62,560 nucleotides of DNA from Tepidanaerobacter sp. EBM-38 (GCA_001896545.1 MPOT01000100.1:1-62560), one strand, 5' to 3'. Counted from the first letter of the stretch, positions 25,564 to 36,187 are shown. Notes: a model not told the origin generated them from the sequence alone. Made by a program: numbers and translations.

Positions 25564-27299
25564 CCTGCGTCTTTTACTACTTCTCGAATAATATCGTAAT
25601 TATCATCGTAAGCAACAACAAAACCGTTAATCACCGAGCTGCCTTTCTTGTTATCTTTATAATTTATGAAAGCATTCTTTAGTTTCTCTATTGTTTCCGG
25701 CTCCAAACCGGGACGAACTGCTATACAGTCTTTCGGTATCGGATCGGTCTGAGCTAAATATACAAGCTTACTTACATCAAGGCCTCTATGTTTTGCATCA
25801 TCTATCGCTTCGGAATAAGTAGCGCCTACTTTAATTGAGCCCGACAGTACCGCTTCTACTACATTACTATGTGTTCCAAGAAATAATTGTTCTTGTAAAT
25901 CTCTGTCAGGATTTATCCCGGCCTTTTTCAAAAGCATCCTTGGATAAGCATAGCCGGAAGCTGATTTAGGGTCTACAAATGCTACCCGCTCCCCTTTTAC
26001 GTCTTTTAAATCTTTTATGCCGGACTCTACAGTTGTAATAATAAATCCCAAATAGCTGGGTGCTCCATTTACAACAGGTGTTACTAATGGAATAATCGGA
26101 GCCTTATTTCTGGCATTTACATAGGCTAAAGGCGAAAACCATCCCACATCAACGATACCGTCGATTAAGCTGTTAGACAGTGCGTCATAGTCGGTAGCTA
26201 CCAGAACTCTTGGGATAAGACCGATTTTATTACATATAGCATTAATTACAGGAAGGTATAAAGACTTTATAACTTCAGGACTTAGTGCGGGATTTATGCC
26301 AAAAATTATTTCATCTTTGCTTTTTAGATAAGTAGACTGTTTTTGCAGAGAGTACACTTTTTGCACTAGTTTCTCGGCTATCACCAAAAGCTCATCATTG
26401 CATTTTTCTTGATCCTTTATTAGAAAAGCTACTTTTGTGGTGGAATCTGCAGTTGATGCAGTCTTTTCTGAAAGCGTCATAAATATTTCCGTTAAGTATT
26501 CGGAAACCTTTGCTTGTTCTTCAGAAGAATCAAATAATTTACTGTTAAGCTCTGATATATCCTCAAATACAGCAACAGCTTCATTCATTACATCTTTTCC
26601 TATTTGCATCTTTGCATTTGTGTTTTGTAATCCGGTAACACCTTCTTTAGATATTTGGCATGCCTTAACTATACCTTCATTTATCATATCTGCAGTGTCA
26701 TGTATCTCTTGAGCTTTTTCTCTACTCCGTTCTGCAAGCTTTCTAATTTCATTTGCCACAACGCTAAAGCCTCGACCGGCCTCACCGGCTCTGGCTGCTT
26801 CTATGGCCGCATTTAGGGCGAGCAGGTTCGTCTGCTGTGCTATATGCTTAGTAAAACTTACAAAATCCTTTACTTTTTCTGTAAGCCCCAACAAGGCTTC
26901 AATTTCAGCGGAAGATTTGTCTATTTGAGAAGTAACTTGTGCTAAGGCATACTCTACTTCACTTATAGCTGTACTTCCCTCTTCCACTTTTTTTGAGTAA
27001 TCCCTTGATATTTGAGAAACCATTGCAGCCGTTTCTTTTAATTTTGATGCCAAAAGCGATAGAGCTTTAAGCTCTTCTGAGCCGCTAGCTGCATTTGCAC
27101 TTATCTCCTGTGAATGGCAAGATATATCGTCAATAAATCTCACCAAAATTTTTACCGTGTCAGCATTTTTTGCAACTATCCACTTTAATTCATGAGCATC
27201 ATAACCTACCTGCTCACTCAGATGAAGTATTTCGCTTTGATTGGCTTGGCTGTTCGAGGTCATAACCGCATTATCAATATGAGATTTCAAGTTTACCAT
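25560..27299 (-). CDS. Soluble chemoreceptor fused to a PhnD-like periplasmic-type binding domain
   Basis: Protein of 579 aa without a signal peptide or membrane segment. Residues about 1-320 are a methyl-accepting chemotaxis signalling coil, with the conserved hairpin tip [24 protein letters not shown] and [13 protein letters not shown] near 155-200. Residues about 328-579 form a PhnD-type phosphate/phosphonate binding domain ([52 protein letters not shown]). This order, with a normally extracellular sensor at the C-terminus of a cytoplasmic receptor, is unusual. It starts 24 bp after the sigma-54 regulator gene. A role in sensing a phosphorylated metabolite such as glycerol 3-phosphate or DHAP is possible but is inference. 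Confidence 0.87.
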   Translation of the reverse strand: MVNLKSHIDNAVMTSNSQANQSEILHLSEQVGYDAHELKWIVAKNADTVKILVRFIDDISCHSQEISANAASGSEELKALSLLASKLKETAAMVSQISRDYSKKVEEGSTAISEVEYALAQVTSQIDKSSAEIEALLGLTEKVKDFVSFTKHIAQQTNLLALNAAIEAARAGEAGRGFSVVANEIRKLAERSREKAQEIHDTADMINEGIVKACQISKEGVTGLQNTNAKMQIGKDVMNEAVAVFEDISELNSKLFDSSEEQAKVSEYLTEIFMTLSEKTASTADSTTKVAFLIKDQEKCNDELLVIAEKLVQKVYSLQKQSTYLKSKDEIIFGINPALSPEVIKSLYLPVINAICNKIGLIPRVLVATDYDALSNSLIDGIVDVGWFSPLAYVNARNKAPIIPLVTPVVNGAPSYLGFIITTVESGIKDLKDVKGERVAFVDPKSASGYAYPRMLLKKAGINPDRDLQEQLFLGTHSNVVEAVLSGSIKVGATYSEAIDDAKHRGLDVSKLVYLAQTDPIPKDCIAVRPGLEPETIEKLKNAFINYKDNKKGSSVINGFVVAYDDNYDIIREVVKDAG

Positions 27300-27323
27300 T
27301 TTTTGACCCCTTCTCAGTATACT

Positions 27324-29006
27324 TTACTCAATTATACCATATCTTCTAGCTTTTGCCGCAACGGTTTTATGGGTTATCCCTAAAGCCTTACCGGCGGCAT
27401 TAAAGCTTTTATATTTTTTTAGAGCCACTTTTATTATGGCCTTTTCGTAATCATCAAAGGTAGCCAACTCTCCATCCATGTTTAAGTTTATAAGAGGTTG
27501 TTTTTTTTCTATAATCTTACCGGTTATATATTGGGGAAGATCCCATGCATCAATCACTTCGCTATCGGTCAGATTTATAACTCGTTCAATAATATTCTCC
27601 AATTCTCGAACATTTCCGGGCCAATCATAATTGTATAAATATCCAATAGCTCTTTTCGACATAATTTTATTTTTCAAGCCTAACTTTTTACAGAGTTTTT
27701 CAAGAAAATGCTCGACAAGTAAAGGAATGTCATCTTTTCTCTCTCTTAGACTTGGCAGCATTACAGGTACCACATTCAATCGATAGTAGAGATCTTCACG
27801 AAAATCACCTTTGCTTACCATTTCCCTTAAATTTCGATGGGTTGCAGCTATTATTCTGACATCAGTTTTTAAAACCTGATTTCCTCCTACTCTTTCAAAT
27901 TCCCGCTCCTGTAAGACTCTAAGAAGTTTTGCTTGTAAATTTTTATCCAATTCACCTATTTCGTCAAGAAATATAGTGCCGCCATTTGCTAATTCAAACT
28001 TACCGATTTTTTGATAAATAGCGCCGGTAAAGGCACCTCTTTCGTGGCCAAAAAGTTCACTTTCCATTAAATTGGCCGGTATACCGGGACAATTTACCTT
28101 TATAAAAGGCCCTTTACAGCGGCTGCTAGCACGGTGGATTGCTTCGGCTACCAATTCTTTTCCCGTACCGCTTTCTCCTTGTAAAAGAACAGTAGAAGAA
28201 GTTTTGGCTGCCTTAGCGGCAATACCTAAAGCTGCCAATAACTTTTCACTGCGACCAATAATATTGCTAAAGGCTTCATCAAGTTTAAATGTTTCTTTTT
28301 GAGATATTTTGAAACCTAACTCGTTCTTTTGGCTATAATCTAATAATTGTTCAGAAAGTGGCAATCCCATTTGGGAAGCATGCTTGTTAAAAATTATAGA
28401 ATATCCGGCGATTTCACCTTCAACAAATATTGGATTAACATCTGCCGATATAATTTTTTGTTCGTCTTTTTTTGCCGATCCCTTAACCCTAATCCTGTTA
28501 AATGACCCACCACTCAAATCTATACCTGGAATGACTTCTTGAATCGAATTACCAATGATATATTGTTTATTTATACCCATTAAATTCTCTACAATCCTAT
28601 TGCACTGTATTATGGTGCCTTGTTTATTTGTGACGATAAGGCCAAGACCTATACTGTCAAAGATTTTATCGGCTTTAATCATATTTTCTTCTAAAATATC
28701 ATCCACCTGCTCTAATTCTGCAGAATTCTGAGGCAATAAATCGCGTTTGAGCAATTCTTCAAAACATTCTATTGCATCATTTGCATTTGGCCCCTTTGCT
28801 ACTATTGTAATACATTCTCCGGGTTTTATATTCAATGAGTGAATAGCCATCAATGCAGTAGCAGGCACTTCCCTTCCGGCTTGATTGCGGATATATACGC
28901 TTGTGCCCATTGTATTTTCTATCTCATAAGCCTTTTGGACTATCATTGCCGCAGCTCTGATATGCATTCCTTTAGGATGGGTAAAAACAGCATTTTTTTG
29001 AAACAA
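27324..29006 (-). CDS. Sigma-54-dependent activator with N-terminal HPr domain and PAS domain
   Basis: Protein of 560 aa. Residues 1-88 form an HPr-like domain with the phospho-accepting histidine at position 15 (GMHIRAAA); alanine replaces the regulatory Ser46. A PAS domain follows (about 108-215). The AAA+ domain (about 245-475) shows Walker A GESGTGKE, the sigma-54 contact motif GAFTGA, Walker [13 protein letters not shown] and the arginine-finger region. A Fis-type helix-turn-helix ([15 protein letters not shown]) ends the protein. The start is TTG behind AAGGGTGA. It lies inside the glycerol/DHA cluster next to two sigma-54 promoters and is their likely activator, possibly switched by PTS phosphate. 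Confidence 0.93.
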   Translation of the reverse strand: MFQKNAVFTHPKGMHIRAAAMIVQKAYEIENTMGTSVYIRNQAGREVPATALMAIHSLNIKPGECITIVAKGPNANDAIECFEELLKRDLLPQNSAELEQVDDILEENMIKADKIFDSIGLGLIVTNKQGTIIQCNRIVENLMGINKQYIIGNSIQEVIPGIDLSGGSFNRIRVKGSAKKDEQKIISADVNPIFVEGEIAGYSIIFNKHASQMGLPLSEQLLDYSQKNELGFKISQKETFKLDEAFSNIIGRSEKLLAALGIAAKAAKTSSTVLLQGESGTGKELVAEAIHRASSRCKGPFIKVNCPGIPANLMESELFGHERGAFTGAIYQKIGKFELANGGTIFLDEIGELDKNLQAKLLRVLQEREFERVGGNQVLKTDVRIIAATHRNLREMVSKGDFREDLYYRLNVVPVMLPSLRERKDDIPLLVEHFLEKLCKKLGLKNKIMSKRAIGYLYNYDWPGNVRELENIIERVINLTDSEVIDAWDLPQYITGKIIEKKQPLINLNMDGELATFDDYEKAIIKVALKKYKSFNAAGKALGITHKTVAAKARRYGIIE

Positions 29007-29051
29007 GGCTTTTCACCCTTTCGCTTCTGTCCAAAAATTATATTTATGTTT

Positions 29052-29408
29052 TTATTCAGCATTTCCCGTAGCAATTACATCAATGCCTGTTCCAACTACA
29101 TTTTCTGCAACTACATCACCAACTTTAACAGGTTGAGCTACTACAATATCTTTTAATTCAAACATAGCTTTCTTCAATAATTTTTTAGGAATAGGCTCTT
29201 TTGTCTTTACCGGCAGTACTCTGCCACCTTGAAGTTTTAACGTTGTAGTAAGTATCCTTCGCGGGTCTAATACTTCATTTTTAGCATATTCTATACCGCG
29301 TTTACAACCATAATTTTCTATATTGACAACTTCGTTGTCTACAACTTTTACATCGATTTGACATCCTTTCGGACAAATAATACAAGTCACTGTTTTATTA
29401 ATTTCCAT
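29052..29408 (-). CDS. DUF1667 protein, probable electron-transfer subunit of a GlpABC-like enzyme
   Basis: Protein of 118 aa. The N-terminal Cys-rich block CIICPKGCQIDV and a later YGCKRG give four conserved cysteines likely to bind an iron-sulfur cluster. DUF1667 proteins are encoded directly after two FAD oxidoreductases in glycerol 3-phosphate dehydrogenase operons of anaerobes, as here. The ATG behind GAAGGTG was chosen; the frame overlaps the preceding gene by 11 bp. Confidence 0.88.
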   Translation of the reverse strand: MEINKTVTCIICPKGCQIDVKVVDNEVVNIENYGCKRGIEYAKNEVLDPRRILTTTLKLQGGRVLPVKTKEPIPKKLLKKAMFELKDIVVAQPVKVGDVVAENVVGTGIDVIATGNAE

Positions 29409-30675
29409 TATCCACACCTTCTTCCTGAAGGGAAAATTTTAAGGTCTTAATATCTTTATTTGCAAGTTCTTCTTTTTTAAGTTCAATATTTATCATTTCG
29501 CTAGGCTTTATGTGCTGGAGTACTTTTGCACGGATAAGGCCATCTTCCGATTCTATAAATAAACGTGCCTTTTCCATAGGTCTTGTGCTACGCATAAAAA
29601 AGTTTTGTTTTTCATCCAGAATATTTTCAGCATCAATCAATTGCGGCACAACATATCTAATATCAGAACCTGGTGAAACCTTAATGAATTTTTGCTGTGG
29701 CATCTTATTTTTCAGGTAATTTACGGCGCCACGGCCTGCAAGCCTTGATTCCATAGTAACAAAATCTACTAAGTCATGAACATGGACTACGTTGCCGCAT
29801 GCAAAAATTCCAGGTACCGAGGTTTCCATTCTCTGATTTACCACCGGCCCCCCGGTAACATTATCTATTTGAATATCAGCCATCTTTGAGAGCTCATTTT
29901 CCGGAATCAATCCTACTGATAGCAGTAAAGTATCACAGCTAATAAATTTTTCGGTTGACGGAATAGGATTTAGTTTATCATCCACTTGAGCAATTGTTAC
30001 ACCTTCAACTCTATTTCTGCCATGGATGTATGTGACAGTATGGCTTAAAAGCAGTGGAATATCAAAATCCTCCAAGCACTGGACAATATTTCGCGTAAGG
30101 CCGTTTGAGTAAGGCATTATTTCCGCTACACATTTTACCTTTGCCCCCTCAAGAGTAAAGCGACGCGCCATGATAAGACCTATATCACCTGAGCCTAAAA
30201 TAACTATTTCCTTGCCGGGCATGTAGCCTTCGATGTTTACAAATCTCTGGGCGGTGCCTGCCGTAAAAATCCCTGCAGGACGGTAGCCCGGAATATTTAT
30301 AGCACCCCTGGTTCTTTCCCTGCATCCCATGGTAAGTATTACTGCATCAGCTTTGATTTGGAGCAATCCTTTTTTATGACTGACAGCGATTATTTGCTTA
30401 TCTTCTGTCAAATCTATAACCATAGTATCTAGCAAGACTTCTATACCTATTTCCTCAAGCTCTTTAATGAATCTGTCGGCATATTCGGGACCTGTAAGTT
30501 CTTCTTTGAAAACATGAAGACCAAAACCGTTATGGATACACTGTTGTAAAATTCCTCCCAGACCGGAATCCCGTTCTATAAGCAAAATATCCTTTGCACC
30601 ATGTTTTTTTGCTTCAATTGCAGCAGCAAGCCCTGCAGGACCACCGCCTATTATTACAAGTTCTTTAGTTATCAT
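29398..30675 (-). CDS. FAD/NAD-dependent oxidoreductase of a GlpABC-like glycerol-3-phosphate dehydrogenase
   Basis: Protein of 425 aa of the pyridine-nucleotide disulfide oxidoreductase type. The FAD motif IIGGGPAGLAAAIEA is at the N-terminus and a second Rossmann motif ILGSGDIGLIMARR is near residue 155. GIFACGNVVHVHD is the C-terminal FAD contact. It lacks a CxxxxC disulfide. With the 490-aa FAD protein upstream and the DUF1667 protein downstream it probably moves electrons from glycerol 3-phosphate oxidation to NAD or another carrier. The start was set at the ATG behind GGCGGTGA; it overlaps the previous gene by 11 bp. Confidence 0.88.
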   Translation of the reverse strand: MITKELVIIGGGPAGLAAAIEAKKHGAKDILLIERDSGLGGILQQCIHNGFGLHVFKEELTGPEYADRFIKELEEIGIEVLLDTMVIDLTEDKQIIAVSHKKGLLQIKADAVILTMGCRERTRGAINIPGYRPAGIFTAGTAQRFVNIEGYMPGKEIVILGSGDIGLIMARRFTLEGAKVKCVAEIMPYSNGLTRNIVQCLEDFDIPLLLSHTVTYIHGRNRVEGVTIAQVDDKLNPIPSTEKFISCDTLLLSVGLIPENELSKMADIQIDNVTGGPVVNQRMETSVPGIFACGNVVHVHDLVDFVTMESRLAGRGAVNYLKNKMPQQKFIKVSPGSDIRYVVPQLIDAENILDEKQNFFMRSTRPMEKARLFIESEDGLIRAKVLQHIKPSEMINIELKKEELANKDIKTLKFSLQEEGVDNGN

Positions 30676-32137
30676 TTTGGTCACCGCCTTCGTCCTGTAG
30701 AAATTCCTTTATACGACCAACCAGCATATTTGAACCCGGACCCTTTTTAGTTATTTCCAAAGGATCTGCTCCAAGTTCTTTTGTTAATATTTCCAGCACT
30801 CTCGGAGAGCAAAAACCTCCTTGACACCGTCCCATGCCGGCACGAGTTCTCCTTTTTACCGCATCTATACTGCGAGCACCTACCGGCCTCCTTATAGCAT
30901 CAATAATTTCCGCTTCGGTAACAGTTTCGCATCTGCAAATCACATGGCCGAATGCAGAATTTTGTTCAATAAGCTTTCTGCGTTCTTCACTGCCTAATTC
31001 CCTAAACCTGTATTTTTTTGGCCTATGAGGAATAAAATCTTTTTTCTTTTTTAAATCAAGGCCTGCATCTTGCAGTATATCTTTTACCATGAGTGCTATA
31101 GCAGGTGCTGAAGTTAGGCCGGGTGACTGTATACCGCCCACATTGATAAAGCCTTTAACCAATTTAGATGCTTCAATTATAAAGTCATTAGTGTTAGATA
31201 CTGCTCTTAGCCCTGCAAAAGATGTGATTACATTTTTTAAAGGTAGATTTGGCACAAGCTTCCTTCCACCAGTTATAATTTCTTCGATTCCGGCAGCATT
31301 TACACTTGTGTCATATTTATCTTCAATATCGTTTGAATTGGGGCCTATAAATATGTTTCCATCAACAGTCGGGCATACTAAAATACCTTTAGATATTTTA
31401 GTCGGAGTTGGGAAAATTGCTTTTTTTACCATATTTCCAAATTGCTTATCAAATATGAGATATTCGCCTTTGCGAGGAGTTATCGTATATTCTTCAGCGC
31501 CAGCCATTTTTGAAATCTCATCGGCAAATAGGCCGGCGGCATTTATCACATATTTTGTTTTAATGTTTCCCTTTGGAGTCTTTACCAAAAAACAATAGTC
31601 TCCCATTACTTCTATATCAGTTACTGGCGCATTAAGCCAAAATTTTACTCCATTTTGATTGGCATTTTCCGCTAAAGCAATAGTAAGCTCATACGGGCAA
31701 ACAAGCCCACCGGTCGGAGCATCAAGTGCTGCTCGAGCATCGGGATTTAGATTAGGTTCTAAAGCATGTAGTTCATCTTTTCCAATAATCCTTAACGGAT
31801 TTACGCCATTCATCTTGCCTTTCTTAAGCAATTCATCAAGAGCATTCACTTCTTCTTCGTTTACAGCAACAACAAGAGAGCCATTCATTTTAAATGGTAC
31901 ATCAAGTTCTTCACACAGCGCAGGATAAAGCTTATTTCCCGCTACATTGAGTTTTGCTTTCCACGTACCCGGTGTTGCATCAAAACCGGCATGCACTACA
32001 GCACTATTAGCTTTGCTGGTACCACAAGCCACATCCTCTTCTTTTTCCACTAAAGTAATATTGATATCATAGCGAGACAGCTCACGAGCAATTGAACAGC
32101 CAGTTACTCCTGCCCCAATAATTACTATGTCTTCCAT
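30665..32137 (-). CDS. glpA: GlpA-like glycerol-3-phosphate dehydrogenase with C-terminal BFD [2Fe-2S] domain
   Basis: Protein of 490 aa. The N-terminal FAD site IIGAGVTGCSIARELSR starts a DAO-type domain (to about residue 370) of the GlpA/GlpD fold, which oxidises glycerol 3-phosphate to DHAP. The C-terminal BFD-like region holds Cys clusters in ICRCETVTEAEI and RCQGGFCSPR for a [2Fe-2S] centre. The start is the ATG behind GGGGAGG. It is 117 bp downstream of glpK, with a terminator-like hairpin between them. The symbol follows family similarity; an L-2-hydroxyglutarate oxidase-like activity cannot be excluded. Confidence 0.85.
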   Translation of the reverse strand: MEDIVIIGAGVTGCSIARELSRYDINITLVEKEEDVACGTSKANSAVVHAGFDATPGTWKAKLNVAGNKLYPALCEELDVPFKMNGSLVVAVNEEEVNALDELLKKGKMNGVNPLRIIGKDELHALEPNLNPDARAALDAPTGGLVCPYELTIALAENANQNGVKFWLNAPVTDIEVMGDYCFLVKTPKGNIKTKYVINAAGLFADEISKMAGAEEYTITPRKGEYLIFDKQFGNMVKKAIFPTPTKISKGILVCPTVDGNIFIGPNSNDIEDKYDTSVNAAGIEEIITGGRKLVPNLPLKNVITSFAGLRAVSNTNDFIIEASKLVKGFINVGGIQSPGLTSAPAIALMVKDILQDAGLDLKKKKDFIPHRPKKYRFRELGSEERRKLIEQNSAFGHVICRCETVTEAEIIDAIRRPVGARSIDAVKRRTRAGMGRCQGGFCSPRVLEILTKELGADPLEITKKGPGSNMLVGRIKEFLQDEGGDQNDN

Positions 32138-32160
32138 TTTATTCCTCCCCAAATTAGGAA

Positions 32161-32187
32161 AACCACACCCTATATAAAGGTGTGGTT
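32161..32187 (-). terminator. Hairpin between glpK and the GlpA-like gene
   Basis: A 9-bp stem AACCACACC / GGTGTGGTT with a 9-nt loop is followed on the minus strand by TTCC and TAATTT. It lies 24 bp before the next ATG, so it probably reduces rather than abolishes read-through from glpK. Confidence 0.6.
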
Positions 32188-32254
32188 CTCCTTATTCTCC
32201 GCCACAGCTTCTAAATCTTATTGCATCTTTTTTTCACTAAAAAAGTAGATTTTA

Positions 32255-33754
<1,500 letters not shown>

Positions 33755-33883
33755 TTACCTCCCTGTAATATATTATTTTATTTTAAATATGTGAAATCTT
33801 CTAATAATCTAATTATTATACATATAACTGGCATTTTAGTATTTTACGCAATAATAATTATTACAATTTTGTGTATTTAAGAT

Positions 33884-34222
33884 TTATACATATAGGCAGT
33901 AAAGAATATATCCTCCTAAAACTCCCCCAATAATTGCATTTATTACCATGCCTATACCTTTACCTACATCATCACCTGATAGAGCCGAAGCAACAAATAA
34001 TCCTGTTCCGGCTGCCCATGCCATATCTATCCAAGCATCACCAGACTGAAAGATTAAACCCACACCGTGGTTGAGAGTCCATGTTGTCCCAACTATAAAG
34101 CCGGCAGCAAGCCAACCACCGATAGGTCCGAAGTTATCACAGAGTTTCCCCCATACGAGTCTGAGTAAAAACGGAAATATAAAACCACCAGCCATAGTAG
34201 CAATAATCTTTGGAAATGCCAT
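33884..34222 (-). CDS. Putative glycerol transporter subunit (small membrane protein)
   Basis: Protein of 112 aa with three to four hydrophobic segments. It is homologous in layout to its upstream neighbour; both share a core like GGWLAAGFIVGTTWTLNH / GGWFAGFIIISVMWFLNH. Pairs of this kind (Lin0367/Lin0368-like) stand in glycerol/DHA operons of Listeria and Clostridia and are annotated as putative glycerol transporter subunits. Transport has not been shown as far as is known here. GGGGAGG precedes the ATG. No glpF gene is present, which fits a replacement role. Confidence 0.78.
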   Translation of the reverse strand: MAFPKIIATMAGGFIFPFLLRLVWGKLCDNFGPIGGWLAAGFIVGTTWTLNHGVGLIFQSGDAWIDMAWAAGTGLFVASALSGDDVGKGIGMVINAIIGGVLGGYILYCLYV

Positions 34223-34251
34223 TTTATGACCTCCCCTATTTTTTAATCAAA

Positions 34252-34626
34252 TTACATAGAGATGTCTTTTTTCGAGGCATCTCTTTCTGCCCAAGTCTTC
34301 TCGACTGCAACCGCAACAGTACCCCCTATAATACCACCGATAACCACAAAAGCTAATGTCGGTAAAGAAGCCACTCCAGCTGCAGAACCTTTAAGAAATA
34401 CGTCTCTCATTGTACCGGTTATTGCTATGCCAAGTGCCATATCAACAAATGCACCTTCGTTGGCGATAAGACCCAAAAAGTGATTTAAAAACCACATAAC
34501 CGAGATAATTATAAAACCAGCAAACCAGCCTCCTCCAATACCATACGTGTCTGCAAAAGCTCCCCATACTGACATTACGAAAATACCGGCAATTGCAAAA
34601 CCAATGATTGATCCAAGGTTTTTCAC
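34252..34626 (-). CDS. Putative glycerol transporter subunit (Lin0368-like membrane protein)
   Basis: Protein of 124 aa with four hydrophobic segments and a charged C-terminal tail (KTWAERDASKKD). It is related to the 112-aa neighbour at 33884, the two probably forming a hetero-oligomer. The best start is a GTG 5 bp after GGAGGTGA; an ATG 15 bp upstream and a longer frame exist but fit the ribosome site less well. It is the first gene after the GlpP-type terminator and should lead the transporter-glpK unit. Confidence 0.78.
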   Translation of the reverse strand: MKNLGSIIGFAIAGIFVMSVWGAFADTYGIGGGWFAGFIIISVMWFLNHFLGLIANEGAFVDMALGIAITGTMRDVFLKGSAAGVASLPTLAFVVIGGIIGGTVAVAVEKTWAERDASKKDISM

Positions 34627-34735
34627 TAATGTCACCTCCATTTTTTTTAACCTCTTAGTGATTACAACAGATTGAAACATTGCTAATTTTTATTACATGA
34701 GCCACCCCCTTTTTTGATTAAATTTAGGTAAATTA

Positions 34736-34802
34736 AAAGTCCTTCCAAGGCAAATAATTTGACACAAAGATATCGTCATACTATTCACCCAGGAAGGACT
34801 TT
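34736..34802 (-). terminator. Terminator in the glpP-transporter interval, likely controlled by GlpP
   Basis: An 11-bp perfect stem (AAAGTCCTTCC at 34802-34792 with GGAAGGACTTT at 34746-34736, minus strand) is followed by TTAATTT. The 45-nt loop is long and leaves room for an alternative antiterminator fold. It lies between glpP and the glycerol genes, where GlpP antitermination would act. Confidence 0.65.
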
Positions 34803-34820
34803 CTCCTTATCTCCAAGTCC

Positions 34821-35396
34821 TCAAAAGGTATAGTCCCATATATCCTCTTTTGTAACTGATATAGCCCAAGCCCCTTCTTTTATAGCTGCCTCTACTTCGT
34901 CTATATCCTCGATTAACCCACCGGCTATAACCGGATGCCTTACTCTTTGGCATACTCTTCCAATTACTTTGGGTATAACTGCCGGCAAAATTTCTATCGC
35001 ATTAGGATTCACATTTTTTACAGATTTTTCTGCGGTATCTACAGCTAAACTGTCAAGAACAAATATTCTTTGAATGGTGAACAAGCCTTCACTTTTAGCA
35101 CAATTTACTAGATTTGCTCTAGTTGTGATAACTCCATCTGGTTTAATCTCCTGGGCAATATATTTTATGCCCATACTATCCTTGCTTATACCTTCAAGCA
35201 AGTCAATATGTAAAAAAATTCTTTTACCTGCTCTTTTTACATGTTCTACTATATTCTTAATATTGAGTATATTTCCTGTTAATAAAAAGATACATCTAGA
35301 CTTTTTTGATATTGCTATATCGAGCTTATCAACATCTCTTATAGCCGGTATCACCGGGAAACTCTTTAAATCTTCTATTATTTCTGTTTCGTTCAA
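34821..35396 (-). CDS. glpP: Glycerol-3-phosphate-responsive antiterminator GlpP
   Basis: Protein of 191 aa with the TIM-barrel-like GlpP fold: FPVIPAIRDVDKLD at the start, IFLLTGNILNIKNIVEHVK, VFLHIDLLEGI-type block, the DGVITTRANLVNCAK segment, and IAGGLIEDIDEVEAAI near the C-terminus. In Bacillus GlpP binds glycerol 3-phosphate and leader mRNA to prevent termination of glp genes. The start is TTG behind GAGGTGAT; the longest frame adds 16 residues without a ribosome site. A near-perfect sigma-54 promoter lies upstream. Confidence 0.93.
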   Translation of the reverse strand: MNETEIIEDLKSFPVIPAIRDVDKLDIAISKKSRCIFLLTGNILNIKNIVEHVKRAGKRIFLHIDLLEGISKDSMGIKYIAQEIKPDGVITTRANLVNCAKSEGLFTIQRIFVLDSLAVDTAEKSVKNVNPNAIEILPAVIPKVIGRVCQRVRHPVIAGGLIEDIDEVEAAIKEGAWAISVTKEDIWDYTF

Positions 35397-35469
35397 ACCA
35401 TCACCTCTGTTTCGCCTCGGTAATACCCCGGAAAATTTATTCAATTATCGCATCTTTATAGAATATATT

Positions 35470-35487
35470 ATGCAAAAACTGTGCCAA
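35470..35487 (-). promoter_or_regulatory. Sigma-54 promoter of glpP and the glycerol operon
   Basis: On the minus strand TTGGCAC, 5 bp and TTGCAT give the textbook -24/-12 element, with GG and GC 10 bp apart. It lies about 74 bp before the glpP TTG start. The transcript would begin near 35460. Confidence 0.85.
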
Positions 35488-35527
35488 GGATGTCTTATTG
35501 ATTTTCTAACAGTTCGAGGTTTCTGTC

Positions 35528-35544
35528 TTGGTAAAAAGTATCAA
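35528..35544. promoter_or_regulatory. Candidate enhancer site for the sigma-54 activator (glpP proximal copy)
   Basis: TTGGTAAAAAGTATCAA has the form TTGGTA-N5-TATCAA and is centred about 75 bp upstream of the expected glpP transcript start. It is one arm of a perfect 17-bp inverted repeat with 35569-35585. Confidence 0.6.
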
Positions 35545-35568
35545 CTTTTATTGTTGTTTATAAGTTTC

Positions 35569-35585
35569 TTGATACTTTTTACCAA
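35569..35585. promoter_or_regulatory. Candidate enhancer site for the sigma-54 activator (glpP distal copy)
   Basis: This is an exact reverse complement of 35528-35544 with 24 bp between the copies, centred about 117 bp upstream of the expected transcript start. It lies 9 bp after the plsY stop, so the pair could also act as a plsY terminator hairpin, although no T-run follows. Confidence 0.55.
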
Positions 35586-35593
35586 TTGGCTAT

Positions 35594-36187
35594 TCATTTC
35601 ACTTTTTGCCCTAGTTTATTCTCTTTACCTGCTAATAGTCTCTTAACATTATCTCGATGTCTATATATGGCAATTATGCCGAGAGTTAGTCCTGTCATTA
35701 CATATTTTGCCGGATATTTAAATATGAGCAACAGTATTGGTAATAAGACCGCAGCAGTTATGGATCCCAGTGAAACATAACGCGATATGGCAACAACCAA
35801 CACACCTATTATGCAAAGTATTAATCCAACTTTTGGAAAAAGGCCTATAATCGTCCCAAAACTTGTTGCTATGCCTTTTCCCCCTTTAAAGCCAAGAAAA
35901 ATAGACCAGTCATGCCCAACAACAACTGCAATAGCAGATAGTAGTGCCAAATTTTCTCCGCCGAAAAATTTTCCTAGTAAAACCATTACAAGTCCCTTTA
36001 ATAAGTCGGCAGTAAAAACTATCATGGCAGGTTTTACGCCAAGCACTCTGAGCACATTGGTAGAACCTGGATTGCCGCTACCGTATCGGCGGATATCAGT
36101 CGAATATAATTTACTACAAATAAGATATGCAAAAGAAATAGAACCTACTAAATAACTTACAATCAAAAATATGATAGTTTTTAACAA
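35594..36187 (-). CDS. plsY: Glycerol-3-phosphate acyltransferase PlsY
   Basis: Protein of 197 aa, a polytopic membrane enzyme that acylates glycerol 3-phosphate from acyl phosphate in phospholipid synthesis. Conserved loops are SISFAYLICS, RRYGSGNPGSTNVLRVLG, GHDWSIFLGFKGGKG and the C-terminal IYRHRDNVKRLLAGKE. The start is TTG behind AAAGGTGG. Its position beside the glycerol genes fits use of the same glycerol 3-phosphate pool. Confidence 0.95.
   Translation of the reverse strand: MLKTIIFLIVSYLVGSISFAYLICSKLYSTDIRRYGSGNPGSTNVLRVLGVKPAMIVFTADLLKGLVMVLLGKFFGGENLALLSAIAVVVGHDWSIFLGFKGGKGIATSFGTIIGLFPKVGLILCIIGVLVVAISRYVSLGSITAAVLLPILLLIFKYPAKYVMTGLTLGIIAIYRHRDNVKRLLAGKENKLGQKVK

Noticed and set aside
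35528..35585. Inverted repeat read only as a plsY terminator
   Set aside because: No T-run follows on the minus strand, and each arm matches the dhaK upstream element, so an enhancer role was preferred, although both are possible.
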